From the NCBI GenBank assembly GCA_949285025.1, contig CASDXG010000090.1, positions 1-64,000 of the forward strand: a stretch of DNA of 64,000 bases, read 5' to 3'. This document shows, piece by piece, positions 45,532-54,480 of the stretch (position 1 is its first letter; every line of letters begins with the position of its first letter). Origin of the DNA: an uncultured Bacteroides sp. GTDB taxonomy: Bacteria; Bacteroidota; Bacteroidia; Bacteroidales; Bacteroidaceae. Under the pieces are notes generated by a model. It did not search any database. It was given only the letters and a program-made list of their open reading frames with translations, and was not told the DNA's origin. The position numbers were made by a program, and so were the translations under genes.

Positions 45532-45553
45532 AAACTATTGAATCTGTTGTTCG

Positions 45554-45561
45554 CAAATGTA
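45554..45561 (-). promoter_or_regulatory. -7 element of dgt
   Basis: Reads TACATTTG on the minus strand, followed by CG, 23 bases before the dgt ATG. No consensus -33 found. Confidence 0.55.
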
Positions 45562-45588
45562 TAAAAGATTCATTAAAAAAATGGTAAA

Positions 45589-45622
45589 CTTGCCTATAAA
45601 TCCCGTGAATTATGTATTTTCG
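45589..45622 (+). promoter_or_regulatory. probable promoter of dut
   Basis: CTTG at 45589-45592, a 22-base spacer and TATTTTCG at 45615-45622 (one mismatch to TAnnTTTG). The dut start is 21 bases further on. Confidence 0.45.
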
Positions 45623-45642
45623 CATCTAAATCAAATGAAAGA

Positions 45643-46077
45643 ATGAAAGTACAGATTATCAATAAATCGAAGCATCCGTTACCCGATTATGCGACATCTT
45701 TATCTGCAGGGATGGACTTGCGTGCTAATTTGGCGGCCCCTGTTCTGCTGAAGCCGCTGCAGCGTTGTTTGATTCCGACCGGACTATATATATCTTTGCC
45801 TGCCGGATTTGAGGCACAGATACGTCCTCGTAGCGGACTTGCTTTAAAGAAAGGTATTACATTGTTGAATACTCCCGGAACGATTGATGCTGATTATCGG
45901 GGAGAAATCGGGGTTATTGTGGTGAATTTATCCGCAGATGATTTTATAATTGAAGACGGGGAACGTATAGCCCAAATGGTTATTGCACGGTATGAACAAG
46001 TAGAATGGGAGCAGGTTCAGGTCTTGGATGAGACGGAACGCGGAGACGGAGGATTCGGGCATACCGGAACAATTTAA
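45643..46077 (+). CDS. dut: dUTP diphosphatase
   Basis: 144 residues. Trimeric dUTPase that prevents uracil incorporation and provides dUMP for dTMP synthesis. All five conserved motifs are visible: [42 protein letters not shown] and [11 protein letters not shown]. The TPR lipoprotein gene begins 11 bases downstream, so dut may head that operon. Confidence 0.98.
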   Translation: MKVQIINKSKHPLPDYATSLSAGMDLRANLAAPVLLKPLQRCLIPTGLYISLPAGFEAQIRPRSGLALKKGITLLNTPGTIDADYRGEIGVIVVNLSADDFIIEDGERIAQMVIARYEQVEWEQVQVLDETERGDGGFGHTGTI

Positions 46078-46087
46078 TAGAACGTTT

Positions 46088-47887
46088 ATGAAAAAACTCT
46101 TTTATGTAGTATTCTTCGGACTGGCATTGGCGCTTGTTGCCTGTGGTACATCGGGAAAGGTGCAGAAAAACAAGAAAATGTCGGCGCATGCTATCTCCGG
46201 GAAAGAATCCTTGACTCCGGAGCAAAAGAGAAAGTTCGATTATTATTTTCTGGAAGCTGTGCGTTTGAAGCAAAGAGAGGAATACGATGCAGCTTTTGAA
46301 TTGTATGAACATTGTTTGGATATTAATCCGAATTCCGCTGCAGTTCTTTATGAAATCTCTCAATTTTACATGTATCTGGGGCAGGAAAATAAGGGGGAAC
46401 AGGCTTTAAAACATGCGGTTCTTTCGGATGAAACGAACTTTTGGTATAAACAAACTCTCGCGACTTTTTATCAAAGGAAACGGGACATTTCTAAAGCCAT
46501 AACAGTATATGAGGATATGGCCGACGAATTCCCTTCGCGATTGGAACCGCTGTTGGCGCTGATAGATTTGTATAATCAGACAAAAAGTTATCAGAATGTT
46601 ATCGGGATTCTGAACCGCTTGGAAGAACTTGACGGCAAGTCAGAGCAGATAAGTATGGAGAAATTCCGGATGTATTTGCTCTTGAATGAGCAGGAACAGG
46701 CTTTTAACGAGATTGAAAGTCTGTCGAAAGAGTATCCGTATGACATGCGTTATCAGACCATACTCGGCGATGTTTATTTAAATAATAACAAATATCAGGA
46801 AGCATTTAATACGTATTCTGATGTCCTGAAAAAGGAACCGGGTTATGCTCCGGCGCTGTTGGCCTTGGCAAATTATTATCAGAAAACCGGGCAAGACAGC
46901 TTGTATAAGGCTCAGCTTGATACCGTCCTTTTGAACGATGATGTCGAATCGGATACAAAAATGGGCATAATGCGTCAGCTTATCTTGCAGTCTGAGGAAA
47001 CAACGAAAGACAGTACGCAAATCATTTCGCTGTTTAAAAATATTTTAAAGCGGCCGCAACAGAATGCCGATCTTGCCATGCTTTGTGCGCAATATCTGAT
47101 AAGTAAGCAAATGACTAAGGAGTCGGTTCCTGTATTGAATCAGGTTCTTGAACTTGATCCTGAGAATAAACCCGCACGATTACAGCTGTTGAGTTATGCA
47201 ATTCGTGATGAGGCATTAGACGAAGTGATACGTATTGCTACTCCGGCAATTGAATACAATCCGGACGCTTTGGAGTTTTATTATTATTTAGGATTGGCAT
47301 ATTATCAGAAAGATGACCCGGATAAAGCATTGGAAGTATTCCATAAAGGGATAAAACAAGTAAACGGACAGGGTGATAAAACGCTTATTTCTGATTTCTA
47401 TGCGATATTAGGTGATATTTATAATACGAAAGATTTGCATGAAGAGGCTTATGCGGCTTATGATTCGTCGCTGGTGTATAATCCGAATAATATATCAACG
47501 CTGAATAATTATGCTTATTATCTCTCTTTGGAGAAGAAGAATCTGGATAAGGCTGAGGAAATGAGTTATCGAACTGTTAAGGCTGAACCGAAAAATGCTA
47601 CCTATTTAGATACTTATGCGTGGATTTTATTTGAGAAAGAGCGTTACACGGAGGCGCGTATTTATATAGAGCAGGCATTACAAAACGGGGGAGAGAGCAG
47701 TCCGGTGATTGTGGAACATTGCGGTGACATATATTATTTGTTGGGTGATAAAGCGAAAGCTTTGGAGTATTGGAAGAAAGCGGATGCAATGAAAGATGTG
47801 CCCGATGACGGTTCAACGCCACGAACAGAAGAAGAATTGAAGCGACTGAAACGAAAAATTGCTTTGGAAAAATACATTGCTGAATGA
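46088..47887 (+). CDS. TPR-repeat lipoprotein
   Basis: 599 residues from the ATG at 46088, which gives a clean lipoprotein signal with lipobox LVAC (Cys19). A longer frame starting inside dut is rejected. At least ten TPR units fill the chain from about 45 onward, among them EYDAAFELYEHCLDINPNS and KALEYWKKADAMKD. TPR lipoproteins of this kind scaffold envelope complexes; in this phylum this one sits next to DUF4292 and EnvC-type genes, so an outer-membrane or cell-wall role is likely. It overlaps the DUF4292 gene by 4 bases. Confidence 0.88.
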   Translation: MKKLFYVVFFGLALALVACGTSGKVQKNKKMSAHAISGKESLTPEQKRKFDYYFLEAVRLKQREEYDAAFELYEHCLDINPNSAAVLYEISQFYMYLGQENKGEQALKHAVLSDETNFWYKQTLATFYQRKRDISKAITVYEDMADEFPSRLEPLLALIDLYNQTKSYQNVIGILNRLEELDGKSEQISMEKFRMYLLLNEQEQAFNEIESLSKEYPYDMRYQTILGDVYLNNNKYQEAFNTYSDVLKKEPGYAPALLALANYYQKTGQDSLYKAQLDTVLLNDDVESDTKMGIMRQLILQSEETTKDSTQIISLFKNILKRPQQNADLAMLCAQYLISKQMTKESVPVLNQVLELDPENKPARLQLLSYAIRDEALDEVIRIATPAIEYNPDALEFYYYLGLAYYQKDDPDKALEVFHKGIKQVNGQGDKTLISDFYAILGDIYNTKDLHEEAYAAYDSSLVYNPNNISTLNNYAYYLSLEKKNLDKAEEMSYRTVKAEPKNATYLDTYAWILFEKERYTEARIYIEQALQNGGESSPVIVEHCGDIYYLLGDKAKALEYWKKADAMKDVPDDGSTPRTEEELKRLKRKIALEKYIAE

Positions 47888-48717
47888 GATTGAAGATTCA
47901 ATTTTACGTGTTATCCTGCTTAATTCTTCTGCTGGTGGAGGGATGTTCATCTGCCCGTAAGATAGAGAAGCCCTCACCGGCTGTCCGGTATTCTGCGGAA
48001 ATTTATGCAAAAAAGCTCTTGGAATATGAACCGACATGGCCTGCAATCAGCGGGAAGGCAGCATTGTTCTTTGAGGTTGACGGAGGAAAAGGCAAAAAGG
48101 TAACAGCCAATGTCCGTATAGAGCGGGGTGAGATGATTCGTTTTTCTGTCGCTCCTTTATTGGGTGTTGAGGTCATGCGTATGGAAATATCTCCGGAAGG
48201 TTTGTTGTTGCTTGACAGATTACATAAACAGTATGTGCAGGTTTCATTTGAAGAACTAGAGGATTTATTGCAGGTTCATTTGGATTATCAGACTTTTCAG
48301 GCTTTATTTCTCAACGAAATATTCTTTCCGGGTAAATCGAACTTGCAGACATCTGATATAGATGAATTCCATGTGAAAGAAGAAAATCAGGGCCTCTGGC
48401 TTGAAACGGATGCAGCAAAAGATATGGATTTTAGTTTCTTGATTTCAGCCGGTAGTGGCTTGTTGGAAAGATGCTGCATCGGTATGAAGAAAACATCTCG
48501 TTTCTTTATTTGTGATTATGGGACATTTGAAGAATTTGCAGGAAGATTATTTCCCCGTCGCTTGTCTTTGTTGACAGAAGGTGGGCATAATGTGTTGAGG
48601 TTTGACCTGCAGTATTCCCGTTTATCTGTGACGGAGGCGATAGGAGAACGTACAACAATACCTTCCCGATATGCGAAAATTGGATTGTATGACTTGTTAA
48701 AAATGGTAGAGAGATGA
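47884..48717 (+). CDS. DUF4292 lipoprotein (LolB/LolA-like fold expected)
   Basis: 277 residues. Signal peptide with lipobox VEGC (Cys21) followed by SSARK. Body matches the DUF4292 family of Bacteroidota: PAISGKAALFFEVDGGKGKKVTANVRIERGEMIRFS and the central PLLGVEVMRMEISPEGLLLLDRL, organised as a beta-sheet half-barrel likely similar to LolB, the outer-membrane lipoprotein receptor. Direct function is not established. Coupled by 4-base overlaps to both neighbours. Confidence 0.85.
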   Translation: MRLKIQFYVLSCLILLLVEGCSSARKIEKPSPAVRYSAEIYAKKLLEYEPTWPAISGKAALFFEVDGGKGKKVTANVRIERGEMIRFSVAPLLGVEVMRMEISPEGLLLLDRLHKQYVQVSFEELEDLLQVHLDYQTFQALFLNEIFFPGKSNLQTSDIDEFHVKEENQGLWLETDAAKDMDFSFLISAGSGLLERCCIGMKKTSRFFICDYGTFEEFAGRLFPRRLSLLTEGGHNVLRFDLQYSRLSVTEAIGERTTIPSRYAKIGLYDLLKMVER

Positions 48718-50012
48718 AACGTCTTTTTCTGATTATATTGATGTTATGTTATGCGGGTGCTTTTTATGCACAGACTTCCCGCAGCATACAGGATATGGAA
48801 AAAGAGAGGAATAGACTTCGGGAACAGATTACGGAATCTGAAACGTTGTTACAATCTACGGAAAGGGATGTGACGAGTCAGATAAATAATCTGATGTTGC
48901 TGTCTGAACAAATAGCCGAACGGAAGAAGTATGTGGCACTGCTTGAAAAGGATGTTCGTGAAATTCAGCGGGGTATTGATGCTTTACAGAATGAACTTGT
49001 GCATCTTCAGAAGGATTTGAAGGAGAAACGTGTAAGATATGAGCAGTCGGTAAGATACCTTTATCGGAACAAATCTATTCAGGAAAAGCTTATGTTTGTT
49101 TTTTCAGCAGATAATTTTGCTCAGATGTATCGGCGGTTGCGTTATGTACGCGAATATGCAGATTATCAAAAGCGGCAGGGTATCCAGCTACAGCATAAGC
49201 AAAAAGAGATAGAAGCAAAGCAACGATCATTGCTGGAGAGCCGGAAGGCAAAGGAAAACTTGTTGCGGCAAGGAGAGGAAGAAAAGAAGAAACTGGAGAA
49301 ACAGGAACGGAGTCGCAGGACTTTGCTGGCATCATTGCAGAGAAAGCAGCGAAGTATTCAGTCTGAGATTACCCGGAAACGGCGTTCTGCCGAACGTTTA
49401 AGTGCAGAAATCGATAAGATGATTGAACGGGAACTGGCCGAATCCCGTAAAAAGACGCAAGGGAAAGGAAAAAAGCAGAAAGAAGGCTCAGGAGAGTCTG
49501 TCGATAAAAATTTATTGGCGAAAACAGACGAATCGAAGGGGAAAGAAGCCTCTCCTGAAGCAATGGATGCATATAAAATAGATGCGGACGCCCGTGCTCT
49601 GTCGGGTTCGTTTGAAGAAAATAAAGGGAATATGCCTATACCCATGACGGGACCGTATATTATTGTCGGACATTATGGGAAATATCAGGTCGACGGACTG
49701 AAAAATGTACGCTTGGACAACAAGGGAATTGATATTAAAGGCAAGGATGGAGCAATGGCGCGTGTTATATTTGATGGTGAGGTGTCGGCTGTTTTTCAGT
49801 ATAATGGACTTTCTAATGTTTTGGTTCGTCACGGGAATTATATTTCAGTATATTGCAATCTGAGTTCGGTGATGGTGAAAAAAGGAAGCCAATTAAAGGC
49901 CCGTGATATAATAGGCCGGGTATATACCGATAAAAATAACAATACAATTCTGCATTTCCAATTGAGGAAAGAGGTCGCGAAACTGAATCCGGAGATTTGG
50001 TTGCGCCGTTGA
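48714..50012 (+). CDS. EnvC-like murein hydrolase activator (degenerate M23 domain)
   Basis: 432 residues. Signal peptide (about 1-21, ending FYAQ), then a long coiled coil (about 22-250), a Lys/Gly/Ser-rich linker, and a C-terminal LytM/M23 domain from about 315. The zinc ligands of active M23 enzymes are not all kept: the first motif reads NKGIDI instead of HxGxDI and the last LHFQLRKE has only one His. In E. coli, EnvC is similarly inactive and turns on amidases at the division site. The operon position after DUF4292 suggests an envelope role. Confidence 0.9.
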   Translation: MKRLFLIILMLCYAGAFYAQTSRSIQDMEKERNRLREQITESETLLQSTERDVTSQINNLMLLSEQIAERKKYVALLEKDVREIQRGIDALQNELVHLQKDLKEKRVRYEQSVRYLYRNKSIQEKLMFVFSADNFAQMYRRLRYVREYADYQKRQGIQLQHKQKEIEAKQRSLLESRKAKENLLRQGEEEKKKLEKQERSRRTLLASLQRKQRSIQSEITRKRRSAERLSAEIDKMIERELAESRKKTQGKGKKQKEGSGESVDKNLLAKTDESKGKEASPEAMDAYKIDADARALSGSFEENKGNMPIPMTGPYIIVGHYGKYQVDGLKNVRLDNKGIDIKGKDGAMARVIFDGEVSAVFQYNGLSNVLVRHGNYISVYCNLSSVMVKKGSQLKARDIIGRVYTDKNNNTILHFQLRKEVAKLNPEIWLRR

Positions 50013-50040
50013 TTTTTGTAGATGTCAGTACGTTTTAGGT

Positions 50041-50082
50041 AAAACGAGGCGTTGTCTTATATTAAGCATCGCCTCGTTTTTT
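50041..50082. terminator. bidirectional terminator between EnvC-like and deacetylase genes
   Basis: An 11-bp perfect stem (50041-50051 with 50070-50080) flanked by A-run and T-run between convergent genes. Confidence 0.88.
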
Positions 50083-50099
50083 ATGAAAGAACAGGTTGT

Positions 50100-51164
50100 T
50101 TATAATCTCAGACCGTCAAGAATACGGATATATGTATCAATGGCTTCTTCTATTTCATTTATCAGGATATATTCATCTGCCGTATGCGACCGGGACGATT
50201 TGCCCGGTCCGATTTTTAGTGATGGGAATGCCATTAAGGCTTGATCGGAAAGAGTGGGCGAGCCAAACGGTGTCTTTCCTAATTCAATCGTTCGTCTTAC
50301 AATAGGATGTTGCGGGTCTATGCGTGAGGAATTCAGACGGAAAGAACGGGCTTTTGCTTCGCAGTTTATGTGTTTGCAGATTTCGTTGAACAGTTCTTCG
50401 TTGGAATAATACTCATTGCTGCGTATATCTACGACAAATGAGCAGATGTCCGGAATTACATTATGCTGAGTGCCGGCATTAATTTGGGTTACATTCATCT
50501 TGACCGCTCCTAACAAATCGGATACTTTAGGGAATTGATAATCGCGAAACCATTCAATGTCTGACAATACTTTATAAATGGCATTGACTCCTTCTTCGCG
50601 GGCGGCATGTCCGGATTTTCCGTATCCTGTCACGTCAAGTACCATTAATCCCTTTTCTGCAATAGCCGGATTCATTTCGGTCGGTTCGCCGACAATGCCT
50701 AAGTTTATCGGAGGTAATTGTGGAAGAACACTTTCTATGCCGTTTTTCCCCGAAATCTCTTCTTCGCATGAGGCCAGAAAAATGAGATTATAAGCTTGTT
50801 CCGTAGCACTGAGGTAGCGGTAAGCCTGAAATAAAGAGACTACGCTTGCACCGGCATCGTTGCTGCCTAATCCATATAGTTTTCCGTTGTCTTCTTTAGG
50901 GGTAAACGGTTGCTTGTGCCATCCATGCACAGGTTTTACCGTATCGATATGGGAATTCAGCAGGATGGTTGGCTTATTTGTGCTGAACATGGGACTGATA
51001 CACCATATATTGTTCCCGCTTCTTCCGGTCATTATACCGGTCTCTTCAATGTAGTTTTGCAGGAAATCGGCGGCAGATTCCTCCTCTTTGCTGATAGAAG
51101 GTATGCCTATAAGGGCATGAAGTAGCGTAAGAGCTTCGGATTTGTAATAACTTATATCTAACAT
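50100..51164 (-). CDS. M20 family deacetylase, probable N-acetyl/N-succinyl-ornithine deacetylase (ArgE-like)
   Basis: 354 residues from the ATG at 51164; an upstream TTG at 51188 overlaps the -7 element and is rejected. Di-zinc hydrolase with the family ligands visible: LLNSHIDTVKP, GLGSNDAGAS, ASCEEEISGKNG, GEPTEM and, near the end, RSHTADEYI. Sequence context (GIPSISKEEESAA, SDQALMAFPSLKIGPGKSSRSH) resembles the Bacteroides enzyme in arginine synthesis, which in that genus can act on N-succinylornithine. No other arg gene is adjacent. Acetyl versus succinyl substrate cannot be told here. Confidence 0.85.
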   Translation of the reverse strand: MLDISYYKSEALTLLHALIGIPSISKEEESAADFLQNYIEETGIMTGRSGNNIWCISPMFSTNKPTILLNSHIDTVKPVHGWHKQPFTPKEDNGKLYGLGSNDAGASVVSLFQAYRYLSATEQAYNLIFLASCEEEISGKNGIESVLPQLPPINLGIVGEPTEMNPAIAEKGLMVLDVTGYGKSGHAAREEGVNAIYKVLSDIEWFRDYQFPKVSDLLGAVKMNVTQINAGTQHNVIPDICSFVVDIRSNEYYSNEELFNEICKHINCEAKARSFRLNSSRIDPQHPIVRRTIELGKTPFGSPTLSDQALMAFPSLKIGPGKSSRSHTADEYILINEIEEAIDTYIRILDGLRL

Positions 51165-51180
51165 GGATTCTTTGTTTTTA

Positions 51181-51214
51181 TTTGACAAATATAACAGATA
51201 AAATCATATCTTTG
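51181..51214 (+). promoter_or_regulatory. promoter of the acyl-CoA synthetase gene
   Basis: TTTG at 51181-51184, a 22-base spacer and TATCTTTG at 51207-51214. It overlaps the divergent promoter element at 51186-51193. Confidence 0.65.
51186..51193 (-). promoter_or_regulatory. -7 element of the ArgE-like gene
   Basis: Reads TATATTTG on the minus strand, 22 bases before the ATG at 51164. It lies within the plus-strand promoter's spacer, so the two promoters overlap. It rules out the upstream TTG start. Confidence 0.6.
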
Positions 51215-51242
51215 CATAAAGGAATCTTAAAACAATCGTGAA

Positions 51243-53048
51243 ATGGGTAATTCTTGCATGTCTGTTTTAATAGAGAAACAGGCGGAAAAATATGGGGATC
51301 GGGTTGCTTTAAAATATCGTGATTATGCGGCAGGGAAATGGCTTTCGGTATCGTGGAGGCAATTCTCGGAAATTGTAGAAAAAGTGGCCGGCTCTTTAGT
51401 TGCTTTGGGCGTAAATGTGCAAGAATGCATCGGTGTGTTTTCTCAAAATATGCCGGAATGTTTGTACATGGACTTCGGCGCATTTAAAAGCAGGATAGTA
51501 ACTGTTCCGCTGTATGCGACAAACTCTGAAGCACAAGTCCGTTATATTATAGAAAATTCATCGATAGCTTATCTGTTTGTGGGTGAGCAGTATCAATATG
51601 ATGTGGCTTATAGGGTTTTGAATTTATGTAGTTCTCTGAAGCAGATTGTTATATTTTCTCCGGCAGTTAAGCGGGCTCAAGATGACCGTAAATCGATTTA
51701 TTTCTCGGAGTTCCTTACGATTGGAGATTCAGCAAACGTTCGTGAGGAATTGCAAAGACGTACGTCTCAAACCGAAAGCAGCGACTTGGCCAATATATTA
51801 TATACGTCCGGAACAACCGGAGAATCAAAAGGAGTCATGTTGCTTCATTCATCTTATGAGGCCGCTTTCGCAGCTCATGATAAGCGGTTGGTTACGCTTA
51901 CAGATAAAGATGTAGTGATGAATTTTCTGCCTTTTGCCCATATATTTGAACGGGCATGGTCTTATTATTGTTTGTTGCGCGGGTGTTTGCTTTGTATAAA
52001 TCTGCATCCTCAAGACATACAACAGACGATTAAAGAAATTCGTCCTACCGCAATGTGTAGTGTTCCCCGTTTTTGGGAGAAAGTTTATGCAGGGGCAATG
52101 GACAAGATTCATCAGTCGAACGGTGTAACCCGCAGACTGATGCTTGATGCTTTGCGGACAGGGAAGAAGTATAATATAGACTATTTGTCAAAAGGCGAAG
52201 AGCCTCCATTATGGTTACAGGTGAAATATAAATTTTATGACCGGACGATTTTTAGCTTGCTAAAGCGTACGATCGGTATCGAGAACGGAAACTTTTTCCC
52301 GACAGCCGGTGCACCTGTCCCGAAACGGGTAGAGGAATTTGTTCATTCGGTGGGAATAAATATGGTGGTTGGCTACGGACTTACGGAGACAACGGCTACC
52401 GTGTCGTTGGGTTGGATGAAGGATTATCGGATTGGTTCCGTCGGACATATATTGCCGGGACTGGAGATTAAATTTGGAGAGAACAATGAAATTCTGTTGA
52501 AAGGCGAGACTGTAACGAAAGGATATTATAAGAAAGAATCTGTTACGCGGCAGTCTTTTACCGATGACGGCTGGTTCCGCACAGGTGATTCCGGTTATAT
52601 GAAAGACGGTTTCTTATATCTGACAGACCGGATTAAAGACTTGTTTAAAACATCTAATGGTAAATATATCGCACCTCAAGCGATAGAAACTAAAATGGTT
52701 GTCGACAGATATATCGATCAGATATCTGTCATTGCCGATCAAAGGAAGTTCGTTTCTGCTTTGATTGTCCCGGAATATACACAAGTGGAAAAGTATGCAT
52801 CAGACCATCATATCGCATATACAGATCGGAAAGATTTGTTGAAGAAGCCGGAAATCCTGGAATTGTTCCGCGAACGTATAGAAACATTGCAGCAGGAGTT
52901 TGCGCATTATGAGCAAATAAAGCGTTTTACTTTATTGCCGGAACCGTTTAGTATGAGTAAAGGAGAACTGACAGATACGTTAAAGATCAGGCGTTCTGTT
53001 TTATTGAAAAACTATGCGTCGGAGATAGAGAGGATGTATGAAGATTAA
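51243..53048 (+). CDS. long-chain acyl-CoA synthetase (AMP-forming)
   Basis: 601 residues. Activates fatty acids to acyl-CoA via an acyl-adenylate. ATP loop ILYTSGTTGESKGVM at about 181-195, the GYGLTETTATVS motif near 379, and GDSGYMKDGFLYLTDRIKDLFKTSNGKYIAP containing the hinge region. Length and features match the FAA1/FadD-like (AMP-dependent synthetase) group common in Bacteroidota. It runs to 85 bases before prfB. Confidence 0.93.
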   Translation: MGNSCMSVLIEKQAEKYGDRVALKYRDYAAGKWLSVSWRQFSEIVEKVAGSLVALGVNVQECIGVFSQNMPECLYMDFGAFKSRIVTVPLYATNSEAQVRYIIENSSIAYLFVGEQYQYDVAYRVLNLCSSLKQIVIFSPAVKRAQDDRKSIYFSEFLTIGDSANVREELQRRTSQTESSDLANILYTSGTTGESKGVMLLHSSYEAAFAAHDKRLVTLTDKDVVMNFLPFAHIFERAWSYYCLLRGCLLCINLHPQDIQQTIKEIRPTAMCSVPRFWEKVYAGAMDKIHQSNGVTRRLMLDALRTGKKYNIDYLSKGEEPPLWLQVKYKFYDRTIFSLLKRTIGIENGNFFPTAGAPVPKRVEEFVHSVGINMVVGYGLTETTATVSLGWMKDYRIGSVGHILPGLEIKFGENNEILLKGETVTKGYYKKESVTRQSFTDDGWFRTGDSGYMKDGFLYLTDRIKDLFKTSNGKYIAPQAIETKMVVDRYIDQISVIADQRKFVSALIVPEYTQVEKYASDHHIAYTDRKDLLKKPEILELFRERIETLQQEFAHYEQIKRFTLLPEPFSMSKGELTDTLKIRRSVLLKNYASEIERMYED

Positions 53049-53099
53049 TGTGTGCAGACAATCCACCGGAGAAACCCTCATGTTTTAGAGAACTTTTTG

Positions 53100-53107
53100 T
53101 AATTTTG
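53100..53107 (+). promoter_or_regulatory. -7 element upstream of prfB
   Basis: TAATTTTG followed by C, 25 bases before the prfB ATG. No clear -33. Confidence 0.5.
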
Positions 53108-53132
53108 CATTCCAAAGATAAAAGGATCTTAT

Positions 53133-54248
53133 ATGATTACAACAGAGCAATTGAAAGATGTAAAGGTGCGAACAGAAGCTCTTTATCGTTATTTGGATAT
53201 AGAGAACAAGGTGATTCAGGTCGAAGAAGAGCAGTTACGTACGCAGGCACCTGGATTTTGGGATGATGCAAAGAAGGCCGAGACTCAAATGAAAAAGGTG
53301 AAAGGTTTGCAAGCCTGGATAGAAGGATACAATGAAGTCAAAACGCTTGCAGATGAATTGGAGCTTGCTTTCGATTTTTATAAAGATGAATTGGTGACAG
53401 AAACGGAAGTTGATGAAGCTTATTCCAAGGCGATTTCTGCCGTAGAAGCATTGGAATTGAAAAATATGCTTCGTTCAGAAGCCGATCAGATGGATTGCGT
53501 TTTGAAAATCAATTCAGGTGCAGGAGGTACAGAAAGTCAGGATTGGGCATCAATGTTGATGCGTATGTATATGCGCTGGGCAGAGACCAATGGATATAAG
53601 CTGTCGGTTGCTAACCTGCAAGAAGGCGATGAGGCCGGAATAAAAACGGTAACCATGAATATTGAAGGCGCGTATGCTTATGGATATCTTAAAGGAGAGA
53701 ATGGAGTGCACCGTTTGGTGAGAGTTTCTCCCTATAATGCTCAAGGAAAACGTATGACTTCTTTTGCTTCCGTATTTGTAACTCCTTTGATAGACGATTC
53801 GATAGAAGTGGTAGTTGACCCGGCGCGTTTGTCATGGGATACGTTCAGAAGCGGTGGAGCCGGAGGACAAAATGTCAATAAGGTCGAGTCTGGTGTCCGG
53901 TTACGCTACCAGTATAAAGACCCTTATACAGGAGTTGAAGAAGAAATCCTGATAGAGAATACAGAAACACGTGACCAGCCTAAAAATAAAGAAAATGCGA
54001 TGCGTCAGTTACGCTCTATATTGTATGATAAAGAGTTGCAGCACCGTATGGAAGAGCAGGCGAAAGTTGAGGCAGGGAAAAAGAAAATAGAATGGGGTTC
54101 ACAGATAAGAAGTTATGTGTTTGACGACCGACGTGTGAAAGATCATCGAACGAATTATCAGACATCAGACGTAAATGGTGTGATGGACGGGAAGATTGAC
54201 GGATTCATAAAAGCTTATCTGATGGAGTTTTCCGGTAGCGAATCATAA
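53133..54248 (+). CDS. prfB: peptide chain release factor 2
   Basis: 371 residues in one uninterrupted frame. Recognises UGA and UAA stops. The catalytic GGQ is at 244-246 (SGGAGGQNVNKVES). The decoding tripeptide is S199-P-Y201 where E. coli has SPF. Most bacteria regulate prfB through an in-frame UGA and a +1 frameshift near codon 25; here the region (LYRYLDIENK) has no stop, so that feedback is absent. An own -7 element precedes it. Confidence 0.96.
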   Translation: MITTEQLKDVKVRTEALYRYLDIENKVIQVEEEQLRTQAPGFWDDAKKAETQMKKVKGLQAWIEGYNEVKTLADELELAFDFYKDELVTETEVDEAYSKAISAVEALELKNMLRSEADQMDCVLKINSGAGGTESQDWASMLMRMYMRWAETNGYKLSVANLQEGDEAGIKTVTMNIEGAYAYGYLKGENGVHRLVRVSPYNAQGKRMTSFASVFVTPLIDDSIEVVVDPARLSWDTFRSGGAGGQNVNKVESGVRLRYQYKDPYTGVEEEILIENTETRDQPKNKENAMRQLRSILYDKELQHRMEEQAKVEAGKKKIEWGSQIRSYVFDDRRVKDHRTNYQTSDVNGVMDGKIDGFIKAYLMEFSGSES

Positions 54249-54284
54249 AAAAGGACTTCGTATCGTTTTTTGGAAAATTAGTTG

Positions 54285-54292
54285 TATATTTG
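54285..54292 (+). promoter_or_regulatory. -7 element upstream of the 45-residue protein gene
   Basis: TATATTTG followed by G, 31 bases before the ATG at 54324. The TTTG upstream is only 12 bases away, too close for a standard -33. Confidence 0.5.
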
Positions 54293-54323
54293 GAATCGAA
54301 GTATAATCTAAATATCATTTACC

Positions 54324-54461
54324 ATGAAACATACGAATAATAAGAAGCAACGTTATAGCAAACGTGAGGAGGAAAAAGCCAATCGGTTGATAAAAGTTTT
54401 GTGTTTCGGTTTGCTTTTCTTGGCATTATTGACTGTAATAGGAGTTGCTTTGGCAAGTTGA
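54324..54461 (+). CDS. small membrane protein, 45 residues
   Basis: Starts ATG at 54324, ends TGA at 54459-54461. The first 24 residues are highly charged (KHTNNKKQRYSKREEEKANRL is Lys/Arg/Glu-rich), followed by one hydrophobic helix (about 26-44) ending VALAS. The layout predicts a single-span protein with a cytoplasmic N-terminus by the positive-inside rule. Too short for family recognition. It has its own -7 element and a terminator 20 bases downstream, so it is a monocistronic unit. Real translation is likely but unproven. Confidence 0.65.
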   Translation: MKHTNNKKQRYSKREEEKANRLIKVLCFGLLFLALLTVIGVALAS

Positions 54462-54480
54462 AAGTCGTTAAACTATTTAA

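Noticed and set aside
53048-53266. 72-codon open frame overlapping the start of prfB, considered as the first part of a frameshifted prfB
   Set aside because: Its protein does not resemble the RF2 N-terminus, and prfB has its own ATG and -7 element inside it.
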